Of a DNA stretch of 64,000 nucleotides, positions 53,388 to 62,042 are shown piece by piece. The translations under genes and the position numbers were made by a program. The notes under the pieces were generated by a model. That model made no database searches. It was given only the letters and a program-made list of their open reading frames with translations, and was not told where the DNA came from. The number at the start of each line of letters is the position of its first letter. The first letter of the stretch is position 1. The DNA lies in contig NZ_JH992943.1 of the NCBI RefSeq assembly GCF_000315485.1, positions 605,896 to 669,895 of the forward strand. The letters run 5' to 3'. Source of the stretch: Bacteroides oleiciplenus YIT 12058. GTDB taxonomy: Bacteria > Bacteroidota > Bacteroidia > Bacteroidales > Bacteroidaceae.

Positions 53388-56300
53388 TTATATCTTCTCT
53401 TTACCCGCACTATTCATCTGCACAAATTCCGTAGGGGTAAATCCATAAAATGCCTTGAATGAATTGGAGAAATAGGAATGGCTGTTGAATCCTAATAAAG
53501 TGGCCACTTCCGAGACACTCATATTGGTGTCCTTAAGATAACGCAAAGCCACCTCCAAACGTTTATTCCTTATTAATTCTGTTGGCGAGAGTTCGGATAT
53601 AGCTTTTATCTTGCGGTAAAGATTGGCACGGCTGATACCGATCTGTTCGCACAGCATCTCTATTCCCAGATTCTCATCGGAGATGTTTTTCTCTATAATC
53701 TCATACAGTTTCTGCGAGAAGCGTTCGTCCGCCGAGTTGGTACTCACTCCTACCACTTCGGGCGAGAAGCGTTTGCCATACAACCGTTTCAGTTGTTCCC
53801 TCGACTGCAACAGACTCTGAATGCGGATGCGAAGCACGTCCATGCTGAAAGGCTTAATCACATAGTCATCCGCCCCCGCCTGGAAACCTTCCTTTATATG
53901 CACCACCATAGAGCGTGCAGTCATCAATATCACCGGAATATGCCCGATACGAATATCATTCTTAATCATGGAGCAAAGCTCAAGTCCGTTCCGTTTAGGC
54001 ATCATGATGTCGCTCAACACCAAGTCCGGAAAGAATTGTACTGCCTTATCATACCCCTTTATGCCATTCGACGCTTCTATGACTTCATACTCATCTTCCA
54101 GAGACTTATGCAAATACTCCCGCACGTCCTTATCATCTTCTACCAGAAGAATCACCGGTTTTTTAGGCACAATGCCTCCAATAGTAGATGCCTGTGACTT
54201 TTCCATCGGCTGCGCAAAAGCCGTGTCACCGATAATTTCCATAGGTATGGAATCTGCTTCTTCCTCCGTGAAGGCCTCACGCGAAACGGGAAGCAAAATG
54301 ATGAACCGCGTCCCTTCCATGCCGTCTTCACGGTCTTCGATACGAATAGCTCCCTTATGCAGTTTCACTATGGAATATACCAGACTGAGCCCGATGCCAG
54401 TCCCCGGAATATTGACTCCCGACGTCTCGGGAATCCGGTAGAAAGGCGTGAAAACCTTATCCCGTTCCTGTGGCAGAATGCCACAACCGGCATCTATAAC
54501 TTCCATCCTCATATACATGGCGGAAGGAGCCACTTCCCTGCGATACTCTTCTTCCAATTCTCCGTCAGGGACATGCCCTACCGACATACGTATGTCCTTG
54601 CCGGAAGGAGTATACTTGAATGCATTGGACAGTAAATTGAACACAACTTTTTCAAGCAATGCTTTATCATACCAGGCCCGGAACTCCCGGTCTTTACAAT
54701 CCAGCGTAAAAGAGATTTCATTGGTCTGCGCTATCTGGTTAAAGGCACAATATATCTCCGTGACAAACTCATAAACATTGTTCTCCGTAACCTTCAGTTC
54801 TATCGTGCCGCTTTGGTTCTTCTGCAAATCCATCAACTGGTTGACCAGCAAAAGAAGACGCTGCGCATTCTTATAGATAATGCCCAGCTTGTCCCGCAGC
54901 TCCACCCCCATATCCAGCCGTTTCATCAGTTCCTCAAAGGGGGTGATAATCAGTGTGAGCGGTGTGCGCAACTCGTGGGCGAAGTTGGTGAACAGATGCA
55001 TCTTTGCCTGATGAAACTCTTCCTGTTGCTGCTTCTCTTTTTGCTCCATCCGCAACTTCTCCCTCAAACGGCGACGGGCATTGAAGTAATGGACTATCGC
55101 ATAGACCACCCCTATCAGTAGCAGACCATAGAGCAGGAAAGCATACCAAGTGGCCCATAAAGGCGGGGCAATGACAATCCTCAAGGTCTTTCCCTCTTCG
55201 TTCCACACGCCATCATTATTGCACGCTTTCACCCGGAAAAGATAGGTGCCCGGACGCAGGTTGGTATAGTAAGCCGTACTGCGCTCGCCTACATTGTTCC
55301 AGTCTTTATCATACCCTTCCAGTTTATAAGCATACTGGTTCATCTCCGAATTAATGAAGTTCAGCGCTTTATAACTGATAGACAGATTATTCTGATTATG
55401 CCGCAAACTGATGGATTTTGTTTCATTGAGCAGACCATCCAGTATGCCTGTACCGTCGTCTGCCTGTACCGGATGATTATTTACCAACAGTTCTTCCAAT
55501 ACCACCGGCGGCACGAAGCGATTCATCGGCATATCCGGCGTATAGAAAGTAATGAAACCATCGTTACCGGTTAAGCAAAGCGTACCATCGGGCATAGCCA
55601 CCCCACCCCGGTAAGTGAATTCACGCAGATGAATACCGTTGTTAAAGGGGAAGTTTTTAATCTCCCCTGTCGAGGGCGAATAGCAAGAAATGCCCTGCAA
55701 CGAACTCATCCAGAGATTCCCATCCGCTCCTTCTAGAAGTTTACAGATGTCTCCGCCCATCAATCCGTCTTTCTCTGTCACCCAACGAAGTACGCCTCCC
55801 TGTTTATCCAACTGAAAGATGCCACCGCCATAAGTGGATACCCATACATCACCGGACTTGACAGGCAGTATGGAAGATATGTAATTGCTCGGTATCCGCC
55901 GCTCCCGCTCCAGGCGGGAAGAATTGAAGTTCGTCACTTCTCCTGTACGTGTATCGTAGCGATGAAGCCCTGCGGAACGCATGCCTATCAACAATACACC
56001 GGGACTTTCCTCTGCCAGGCAACGGATGGAAGAGAAATGGAGTTTTTCTCCCTTCAATCCTCTGAACTCGGTCTTCCGTTCGCCCGAAGGGGTAAAACAC
56101 GTCAATGCATATCCGCCCTTCGAACTGCTCACCCACAAATTGCCATCCGCATCACGCACAATGTCATATAGAACAAGTTCCACCGGATATTTATAGAACA
56201 AGGAGAAACGGCGGGTAGCAAGGTCGAATCGATAAACCTCACCCAATGCCGTGCCGCACCAGATGCAATCATCTTCGGCATATACGGTCTTGATGACATT

Positions 56301-57497
56301 GGAGTTATGGACGGAATAGCTCGTTTTATCAATCAGATAGAATTCTGCTTCACCGGTGACAATATCATATTGCAACAGTCCATACCCTTCGGTAGCTATC
56401 CACAGACGTTTTTGTTTATCTACACAGGCTGAGCCGTAGATGCCGGTTTGCAAGTTCAGCGCTTTACCCGGCGCGTGATGAATGAAACGGTCGGTGAGAG
56501 AACTTAACCAGGTGACACCTCCTGCATACGTACCAATCCACAAGGTGCCGGTGTGGTCCAGACAAAAGGAATAGACCGAGAAATGCCCCAAGGCACGTCC
56601 CGGTTCATCATAGCTGGTGACCTTGTTTATCTGGTCAGTCAGTGGTGCATAGGCATAGATGCCATCGAAAGTGCCAATCAGCATCTCACCTCCCCACTCG
56701 GCAAGGCAACGGACATAGTTATTCTTCAAGCCGCTATTAGAAGAAGTATAAGAGGTTATTTTACTGTTGCGGACATCAATCCGGCTCAACCCGCCTTGCT
56801 GGCAGCCCACCCAGATGCGATGATAAGAATCTTCATAAAGAGTGGAAATGCTATTGTCCGGCAACCCTGTCCGGCGGTCGTAATGATTAATCATCCGCAT
56901 CTGCTTGTTGCACTGATACACTCCGTTCGTCACCGTACCTATCCAGAAGTTTCCTGCTTTATCCTCCATCAAGGTAGTGATGGAACCATTGAAATCTCCT
57001 GCAAAGTCTACTCTTTCGAAGCGGTCCTGCTCCGGGAGGTAACGGCAAAGTCCACCACGGGTACCAATCCAGACTCTGCCGGAAGTATCGGTCAGCAGAG
57101 AAAGAATACCCGCATTAGGAAGCCCGTCGGGGACAAAGTAGTTGCGGATGTGCTCGGTGCGGAGGCACATCCGACTTAGTCCACGGCTGGTGGCAATCCA
57201 CAGGTAATTCTCCCGGTCTTCACAGATGTCATTGATTTCATTGTCTGCCAAACTGAGAGAATCGCCGGGATGGTGGCGGAAGACGGTATATCCAGTGCCG
57301 TTATAGCGATTCAGTCCGTTGCGCGTGCCCAGCCAGAGGTATCCGCGAGTATCTTGGCAAATGGTCATGACAGAAAGCTGGGAGATTCCTTCGTTAAGCT
57401 TCTGGCTATAGTAGAAGGAGTATTTGGGGTGTCCTGCCCATACACTGAAAGTGGATAGGAGGCAGAGAAACAGGAACAGAAAAACTTTCGATTTCAT
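53388..57497 (-). CDS. Hybrid two-component system regulator (HTCS) 2
   Basis: A paralogue of HTCS 1 (1369 residues, same order): signal peptide (VFLFLFLCLLSTFSVWA), Reg_prop propellers (about 25-690), Y_Y_Y, TM helix (WYAFLLYGLLLIGVVYAIV), HisKA with phospho-His near 842 (NFAHELRTPLT), HATPase (NLLSNAFKYTP, GTGIGLSL), receiver with phospho-Asp near 1161 (LVLSDIMMP) and an AraC-type helix-turn-helix (ISRANLYRK, GFNSHSYFSNSFKAFYG). It lies between the redox operon and a GH/GH36/GH31 group and may control either or both. The matching recognition helices suggest HTCS 1 and 2 read similar DNA sites. Confidence 0.95.
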   Translation of the reverse strand: MKSKVFLFLFLCLLSTFSVWAGHPKYSFYYSQKLNEGISQLSVMTICQDTRGYLWLGTRNGLNRYNGTGYTVFRHHPGDSLSLADNEINDICEDRENYLWIATSRGLSRMCLRTEHIRNYFVPDGLPNAGILSLLTDTSGRVWIGTRGGLCRYLPEQDRFERVDFAGDFNGSITTLMEDKAGNFWIGTVTNGVYQCNKQMRMINHYDRRTGLPDNSISTLYEDSYHRIWVGCQQGGLSRIDVRNSKITSYTSSNSGLKNNYVRCLAEWGGEMLIGTFDGIYAYAPLTDQINKVTSYDEPGRALGHFSVYSFCLDHTGTLWIGTYAGGVTWLSSLTDRFIHHAPGKALNLQTGIYGSACVDKQKRLWIATEGYGLLQYDIVTGEAEFYLIDKTSYSVHNSNVIKTVYAEDDCIWCGTALGEVYRFDLATRRFSLFYKYPVELVLYDIVRDADGNLWVSSSKGGYALTCFTPSGERKTEFRGLKGEKLHFSSIRCLAEESPGVLLIGMRSAGLHRYDTRTGEVTNFNSSRLERERRIPSNYISSILPVKSGDVWVSTYGGGIFQLDKQGGVLRWVTEKDGLMGGDICKLLEGADGNLWMSSLQGISCYSPSTGEIKNFPFNNGIHLREFTYRGGVAMPDGTLCLTGNDGFITFYTPDMPMNRFVPPVVLEELLVNNHPVQADDGTGILDGLLNETKSISLRHNQNNLSISYKALNFINSEMNQYAYKLEGYDKDWNNVGERSTAYYTNLRPGTYLFRVKACNNDGVWNEEGKTLRIVIAPPLWATWYAFLLYGLLLIGVVYAIVHYFNARRRLREKLRMEQKEKQQQEEFHQAKMHLFTNFAHELRTPLTLIITPFEELMKRLDMGVELRDKLGIIYKNAQRLLLLVNQLMDLQKNQSGTIELKVTENNVYEFVTEIYCAFNQIAQTNEISFTLDCKDREFRAWYDKALLEKVVFNLLSNAFKYTPSGKDIRMSVGHVPDGELEEEYRREVAPSAMYMRMEVIDAGCGILPQERDKVFTPFYRIPETSGVNIPGTGIGLSLVYSIVKLHKGAIRIEDREDGMEGTRFIILLPVSREAFTEEEADSIPMEIIGDTAFAQPMEKSQASTIGGIVPKKPVILLVEDDKDVREYLHKSLEDEYEVIEASNGIKGYDKAVQFFPDLVLSDIMMPKRNGLELCSMIKNDIRIGHIPVILMTARSMVVHIKEGFQAGADDYVIKPFSMDVLRIRIQSLLQSREQLKRLYGKRFSPEVVGVSTNSADERFSQKLYEIIEKNISDENLGIEMLCEQIGISRANLYRKIKAISELSPTELIRNKRLEVALRYLKDTNMSVSEVATLLGFNSHSYFSNSFKAFYGFTPTEFVQMNSAGKEKI

Positions 57498-57520
57498 TAA
57501 GATAGAGATATTGGTCGATG

Positions 57521-57528
57521 CAAAAATA
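57521..57528 (-). promoter_or_regulatory. -7 element of HTCS 2
   Basis: TATTTTTG on the minus strand, a perfect TAnnTTTG match 23 bp before the ATG. No -33 TTTG or TTTGAGAC box was found at the expected distances. Confidence 0.4.
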
Positions 57529-57566
57529 AGAAAAGGAAAGAGATAATGAGGGATGGAGAGGAGAAA

Positions 57567-59609
57567 TTACAGTTTCACCTTCAACACTGTTCCTTCCGTT
57601 ATATTCTTCTTCACCACCACCTTTCCGCCTTTCAGTACTTCCACATGCAGCTTCTTCCCTGCACGGGACACGCGAATGTCAAAGTCGGAGTTGAAGGCAC
57701 GAACATGATTCAGATTCATATATTCCCATTCTTGCGGCAAACGGGGTGTCATCTCGAAGCTACGCAGACCGGTGGGACGAATACCGAAAAGCCCTTCCGT
57801 ATAGATACGGCAGTACAGTCCGCTTTCGGCAGAGAGATGGCGTTGGTCACCTTCGGGCCATGCTTCGATGGCATAAGGCACGTGGTCGCCTAGCAGACGG
57901 CGGTGTGAGTATTTCTTGAGGAAACTCATGCCTTTCTCCACTTCTCCGGCGGCAATGGTGCCACGCAGGGCATAGAGAGTACTGCGGTCCCAGAAGGTTT
58001 CGGTACCGGCTTGCGTCAGCAGTCCGTCGTCCGTCCAGAGGCGGGGAGAGAAAAGGGCGTCGATGGTGCCTTGGGCACGGGTGTAAATGCCTGTAACGAG
58101 GGGCATGCAAATCCAGGAACGCAGGATATCATTGCCATCATAATAACGATAGCTGTGAAAACCTTCTATCTCGTAGCCGAAGTGCTTCTCTATCGCCTGT
58201 TCCAGATTGCGGGCTTGTTCGCGATAGGCGGTCAGTTGCCGGGCAGGTACACCCAGTTCGTGCCCCAGCATAATGGCAGAGCGCAAGGCATCATAATAGA
58301 GCGTGGAAGTGCAGAGATTCGCATCGCCGGCCGGGAAACGGTTCTCCAATTCATCCGAATTGGAAGCGACTACGCCTGCCGGGGTGAGTTTGCGGTGGCA
58401 ATATTCCAGACACCATTCGATGAGGGGCCAGAGTTCACGCGCTTCTTCCTTGTCTCCACGAGCCAGGGCGTAGCGGGCGGCACCATAAGCAATCATGGCA
58501 CCATCTCCCCTATCCTTCGCGCCATGCCAGAAACTGACACCTTCGGAGATGATGGAGCTTGGAATAGGTTTGTATTCCGGATTCATGTAGCGGGCAAAGT
58601 GACGGAAGGAGTTCAGTGCCGACTGGTTGCCTGTCTCATAGCCCAGAAAGGGGAAGAAAGGATTGATATATTCCGCCTGGTCGTTGGCCCAGACTGCAGC
58701 ATAATAAGCCTCACCACCGGGACCGTGCATCAGTCCGCCCTTGGTGCGATAGATGCTCTCGGCACCACGCAGTTTGGCAAAGGCGAACATACGGTTCAGC
58801 ACGGGATCGGGGGTATCGAGCACGAGGTTCTGCCACCACTGGCTGATAAGGGCTTCGCGTGCGGCACGCTCGTTCCGGATGTCGATACGGGCAAAGGCAA
58901 CATCATTCAGAGAAGACGAAACGTCCGCCAGTTTTCTACCGGAAAAGAGGGCGAAGAATTCAAGTGTCTCACCTGGTTGTAAGACGAAAGTACCCTTCTT
59001 GGAGAGCCCGGCTTCGATGCAATAAGCACCATATACACCGGCTTCTTCGGGGGTAGTATAGGCTACACGCCATTCAGGAACACGAAGGGTGATCTGGTTG
59101 GGACTGCTGTTCCTGAAAGTATACTCTTCGCAATAGTATGCGGCATTGGCCGAGGGATAGAGCACACGGGTCAGTTGTACGGTATCCCGCAGTTCCTTGC
59201 GCCGGTGGACGTAGCCGAAGCTGCTCTCTACACGCATCGTGCCATTAAAGGTGACGTCGCGCACCTGCTCGTTCAGCAGGGTTTGGTCATCCACTGTTAC
59301 CAAAGCGGGGATGTTGACATCAAAACGTTGTTTCAGGTTGTTCTGTGTCTTGTTGGGTTGCATGCGGAGCATGGGGAAGACGAGGCTGCGGTTCAAGTGA
59401 AAGCGCTGCTGTGCATCCACACCATAACGGAGGACAACAGAGAGTTGCTGACCGCTCATCTCCAGATGGTCGGCGTGAGGGATATTGTTATGGATATTCC
59501 AACGGATGGAACCATCCTCAAGGATGGTCCAACGGTCCTTTGTCTGCGCCGCAGATAAGAGGCTGACAAGGATAAAGGTAAAGGATAACAGGATTCTTTT
59601 CAGGTCCAT
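57567..59609 (-). CDS. Six-hairpin (alpha/alpha)6 glycoside hydrolase, family unassigned
   Basis: A 680-residue exported protein (signal MDLKRILLSFTFILVSLLSA). An N-terminal beta-sandwich (about 25-260) is followed by an (alpha/alpha)6 toroid like that of GH63/GH78/GH94-type enzymes: YAAVWANDQAEYINPFFPFL, FWHGAKDRGDGAMIAYGAARYAL, NSDELENRFPAGDANLCTS, ETFWDRSTLYALRG, SAESGLYCRIYTEGLFG. Conserved Asp/Glu in WANDQAE, KDRGDG and SDELENRFP are plausible catalytic residues. Neighbouring GH36 and GH31 suggest action on alpha-linked side chains. The exact family is not recognised. Confidence 0.6.
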   Translation of the reverse strand: MDLKRILLSFTFILVSLLSAAQTKDRWTILEDGSIRWNIHNNIPHADHLEMSGQQLSVVLRYGVDAQQRFHLNRSLVFPMLRMQPNKTQNNLKQRFDVNIPALVTVDDQTLLNEQVRDVTFNGTMRVESSFGYVHRRKELRDTVQLTRVLYPSANAAYYCEEYTFRNSSPNQITLRVPEWRVAYTTPEEAGVYGAYCIEAGLSKKGTFVLQPGETLEFFALFSGRKLADVSSSLNDVAFARIDIRNERAAREALISQWWQNLVLDTPDPVLNRMFAFAKLRGAESIYRTKGGLMHGPGGEAYYAAVWANDQAEYINPFFPFLGYETGNQSALNSFRHFARYMNPEYKPIPSSIISEGVSFWHGAKDRGDGAMIAYGAARYALARGDKEEARELWPLIEWCLEYCHRKLTPAGVVASNSDELENRFPAGDANLCTSTLYYDALRSAIMLGHELGVPARQLTAYREQARNLEQAIEKHFGYEIEGFHSYRYYDGNDILRSWICMPLVTGIYTRAQGTIDALFSPRLWTDDGLLTQAGTETFWDRSTLYALRGTIAAGEVEKGMSFLKKYSHRRLLGDHVPYAIEAWPEGDQRHLSAESGLYCRIYTEGLFGIRPTGLRSFEMTPRLPQEWEYMNLNHVRAFNSDFDIRVSRAGKKLHVEVLKGGKVVVKKNITEGTVLKVKL

Positions 59610-59718
59610 GAGATTGTTCTGTTTAGTGGTTAGTTACTATTAAAATACTGTTTGCTGACGTTTATACCTTTCTGAATGTTTATGTTCCAGTATATGAGGC
59701 TATTCTCACAGATATACT

Positions 59719-59828
59719 TTGCCAACCTTTTGCCACCGCATTGGCAAAGTCTTGCCATAGGCTTGGCAAAGTCTTGCCACTGCGATGGCAAAAGTTTGCC
59801 AATGCGGTGGCAAAAGGTTGGCAATATA
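59719..59828. repeat. 22-bp tandem array D (5 units) with 30-bp perfect inverted ends
   Basis: Five contiguous 22-bp units start at 59719, 59741, 59763, 59785 and 59807, built from TTGGCAAAG/CTTGCCA-type palindromes. Positions 59719-59748 and 59795-59824 are perfect 30-bp inverted repeats. The array lies in the 230-bp gap just after the GH36 stop and before the six-hairpin gene; no promoter was seen in the gap. Confidence 0.88.
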
Positions 59829-59839
59829 TACCCTTCCCG

Positions 59840-62008
59840 CTAAGGCAGTATATCTACCATCAGCACTGCACTTTCGAATTGTGCATTCAGTGGATTCTCC
59901 AATCCTTGGTTCATCAATTCAGCACCCGTCAGCACCTTGCCGTTTGCCGGGAAACGGGAAGCCACACCTATAGGCAGGCTCACTTCTTCAACGCGATACT
60001 TCTTATCGGCATCCAGTCCGCCGAGTATTACGCGGGGTTCATGTCCGTCTTTCGTCTGATAAAGATAAACCACCGCTTTCTGCTTATCCGTAGAAACATA
60101 ACTCAGCGATGCCAACGGGGACTCGTAAGGAGATACCAATCGGTAAAGCTCGCCACGCATCACCAGCGGACGGATGCGCTCTTTGTAAAGTGCCACTGCA
60201 GCGGCTATCTGTGCACGTTCCTCGGCTGTCGCCTTGTCCAGTGCCAGGTCTATGCCGAATGCTCCACTCAGTGCCACGTCTATCGCCATCTTCAGATGAC
60301 GCTTGCCCATGCGGGTGACGTGAGCCGAAATGGTATTTGCAGGGAAGAAGTGCGAAAAGCCCCACTGTATCTTGATGCGTCCCAACGGGTCGGTGTTATC
60401 GCTGGGCCAGAAAGAATGGAAATAAGGCATTGCGCCATAGTCCACACGTCCCGAACCGCCGGCACAAAGCATCGCCATCACGTTGGGGAAGCCCTTGGCA
60501 AAGCGGTCCATCAGGCGGTAGAGCGCCCAGTTATAGTCTATCCAGAGATGGCTCTGGTCGGTAGGCAGAAGATATGACGAACCCGGCTGAGTGATGTAGC
60601 GATTGCAATCCCACTTCACATATGTGATGTCCGGATTGGGGCGCAAGGTTTTGTCTATAATGTCCCATTCGTAGGCCTGGACTTCAGGACGGGTCAGGTC
60701 GAGTATCTCCTGATGGCGGCCGAGTATGGGTTCACGCTTGGGCTGGGTAATGATCCAGTCGGGATGTTTCTGATAGAGTTCGCTCTGCGGATTCACCATT
60801 TCGGGTTCGAGCCAGATACCGAAACCTACTTTACGTTTCAGGGCTTCGCGGGCAATGTACGACAAGCCGCGGGGCAACTTCTTAACGGAAGGTTCCCAAT
60901 CGCCCAGACCATGTTTATCATCGTCGCGGGAGTAAGGACCGTTACCGAACCAGCCATCGTCCAAAAGAAAGAGTTCCGCACCCGTCTGGCGGGCTCCGTC
61001 AAAGAGTTGTTTCAGGCGGGCCTCATCGAAATCGCAGTGCGTAGCCTCCCAGTTATTCAGCAATACGGGACGGTCTTTTTCCGCATCACGTACGGCATTC
61101 GCCATTGCCCAACGGTGGAAACGGCGACTGGCTTCTCCCTTGCCTTGCTTGCTATACGTATAGAGAATGGCAGGTGTGATAAAAGTACCTCCACGCTCCA
61201 GATTATATTGCGAACCCAACGGATTCATACCGGTGAGCAGACGCAGGTTCTTGTTCCAATCTACATCGAAAGCAAACTGGAAGCTGCCGCTCCAACGCAG
61301 CGAAGCGGACAGCACTTCCCCTTCATTCTCCCGCGCCTGTCCGTCAAGGGAGAGGATGAAGGAAGGAATACGCATTTGGTGGGCGCGGATGCCTAACTTA
61401 GAGTCCAGTATCTTGACGCCTTCCGAAAGGCGTTCTTCACTCAGGGTTGCTTCACGCTTATAGTTGCCTGCGAATTGGGTAAGCCAGTATTCCTTTGCCT
61501 TTACTATAGGAGAAGCGGAGGCGAAGCGGTGCAATACGACTTTTCCTTTCTCGTTGTGGGAAACGGTATTCCATATCTCCATCATACTATTATCTGCATA
61601 GCATTTAATGTAGATGTCTACTGTAAACGGATAGGCAGGGTCTTTCAATGAAATAATGGTTTGCTCTACTCCCGGTGCCAGCGTTTCGGTGCGATGGCCT
61701 GTGTAGTGGAGCTCGGTAGAAGTGTTCCCATCTACGTGGGTGGCCTGGATAGCAGGTTCCGTCAGTACGCCATTTCCATAAGGGGGCAAGAACTCCCATT
61801 CGCGTGAAGGCATTTTAGCGGGAGGTGTTACCTCACGGGCAGCATCGCCAAAGGCCAGTTGGTAAAGTCGGTCGTCCGCACCCACCATGAAGGTAAGTTT
61901 CAATTCGCCGGATGTCACGGTGAAGAGTTTCTTCACGTTTGGATTATCTGCCGCACGCACCGCGAGGAGGCAGCAGAGGAATAAACAGGTAGTTAATAGG
62001 TTCTTCAT
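59840..62008 (-). CDS. GH36 alpha-galactosidase
   Basis: Releases terminal alpha-galactose with retention. 722 residues, signal peptide (LLTTCLFLCCLLAVRA), N-terminal beta-supersandwich, TIM barrel and C-terminal sheet. Signatures: FLLDDGWFG, FGIWLEPEMVNP, catalytic nucleophile D467 in YVKWDCNR and acid/base D537 in FWPSDNTDP, with CAGGSGRVD between. The EPEMV and KWDCN forms are those of true alpha-galactosidases. It starts 34 bp after the GH31 gene, so the two are co-transcribed. Confidence 0.92.
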   Translation of the reverse strand: MKNLLTTCLFLCCLLAVRAADNPNVKKLFTVTSGELKLTFMVGADDRLYQLAFGDAAREVTPPAKMPSREWEFLPPYGNGVLTEPAIQATHVDGNTSTELHYTGHRTETLAPGVEQTIISLKDPAYPFTVDIYIKCYADNSMMEIWNTVSHNEKGKVVLHRFASASPIVKAKEYWLTQFAGNYKREATLSEERLSEGVKILDSKLGIRAHQMRIPSFILSLDGQARENEGEVLSASLRWSGSFQFAFDVDWNKNLRLLTGMNPLGSQYNLERGGTFITPAILYTYSKQGKGEASRRFHRWAMANAVRDAEKDRPVLLNNWEATHCDFDEARLKQLFDGARQTGAELFLLDDGWFGNGPYSRDDDKHGLGDWEPSVKKLPRGLSYIAREALKRKVGFGIWLEPEMVNPQSELYQKHPDWIITQPKREPILGRHQEILDLTRPEVQAYEWDIIDKTLRPNPDITYVKWDCNRYITQPGSSYLLPTDQSHLWIDYNWALYRLMDRFAKGFPNVMAMLCAGGSGRVDYGAMPYFHSFWPSDNTDPLGRIKIQWGFSHFFPANTISAHVTRMGKRHLKMAIDVALSGAFGIDLALDKATAEERAQIAAAVALYKERIRPLVMRGELYRLVSPYESPLASLSYVSTDKQKAVVYLYQTKDGHEPRVILGGLDADKKYRVEEVSLPIGVASRFPANGKVLTGAELMNQGLENPLNAQFESAVLMVDILP

Positions 62009-62042
62009 TCTCTTTCGTAGTTAATTTTCTATGACTTCGTTA

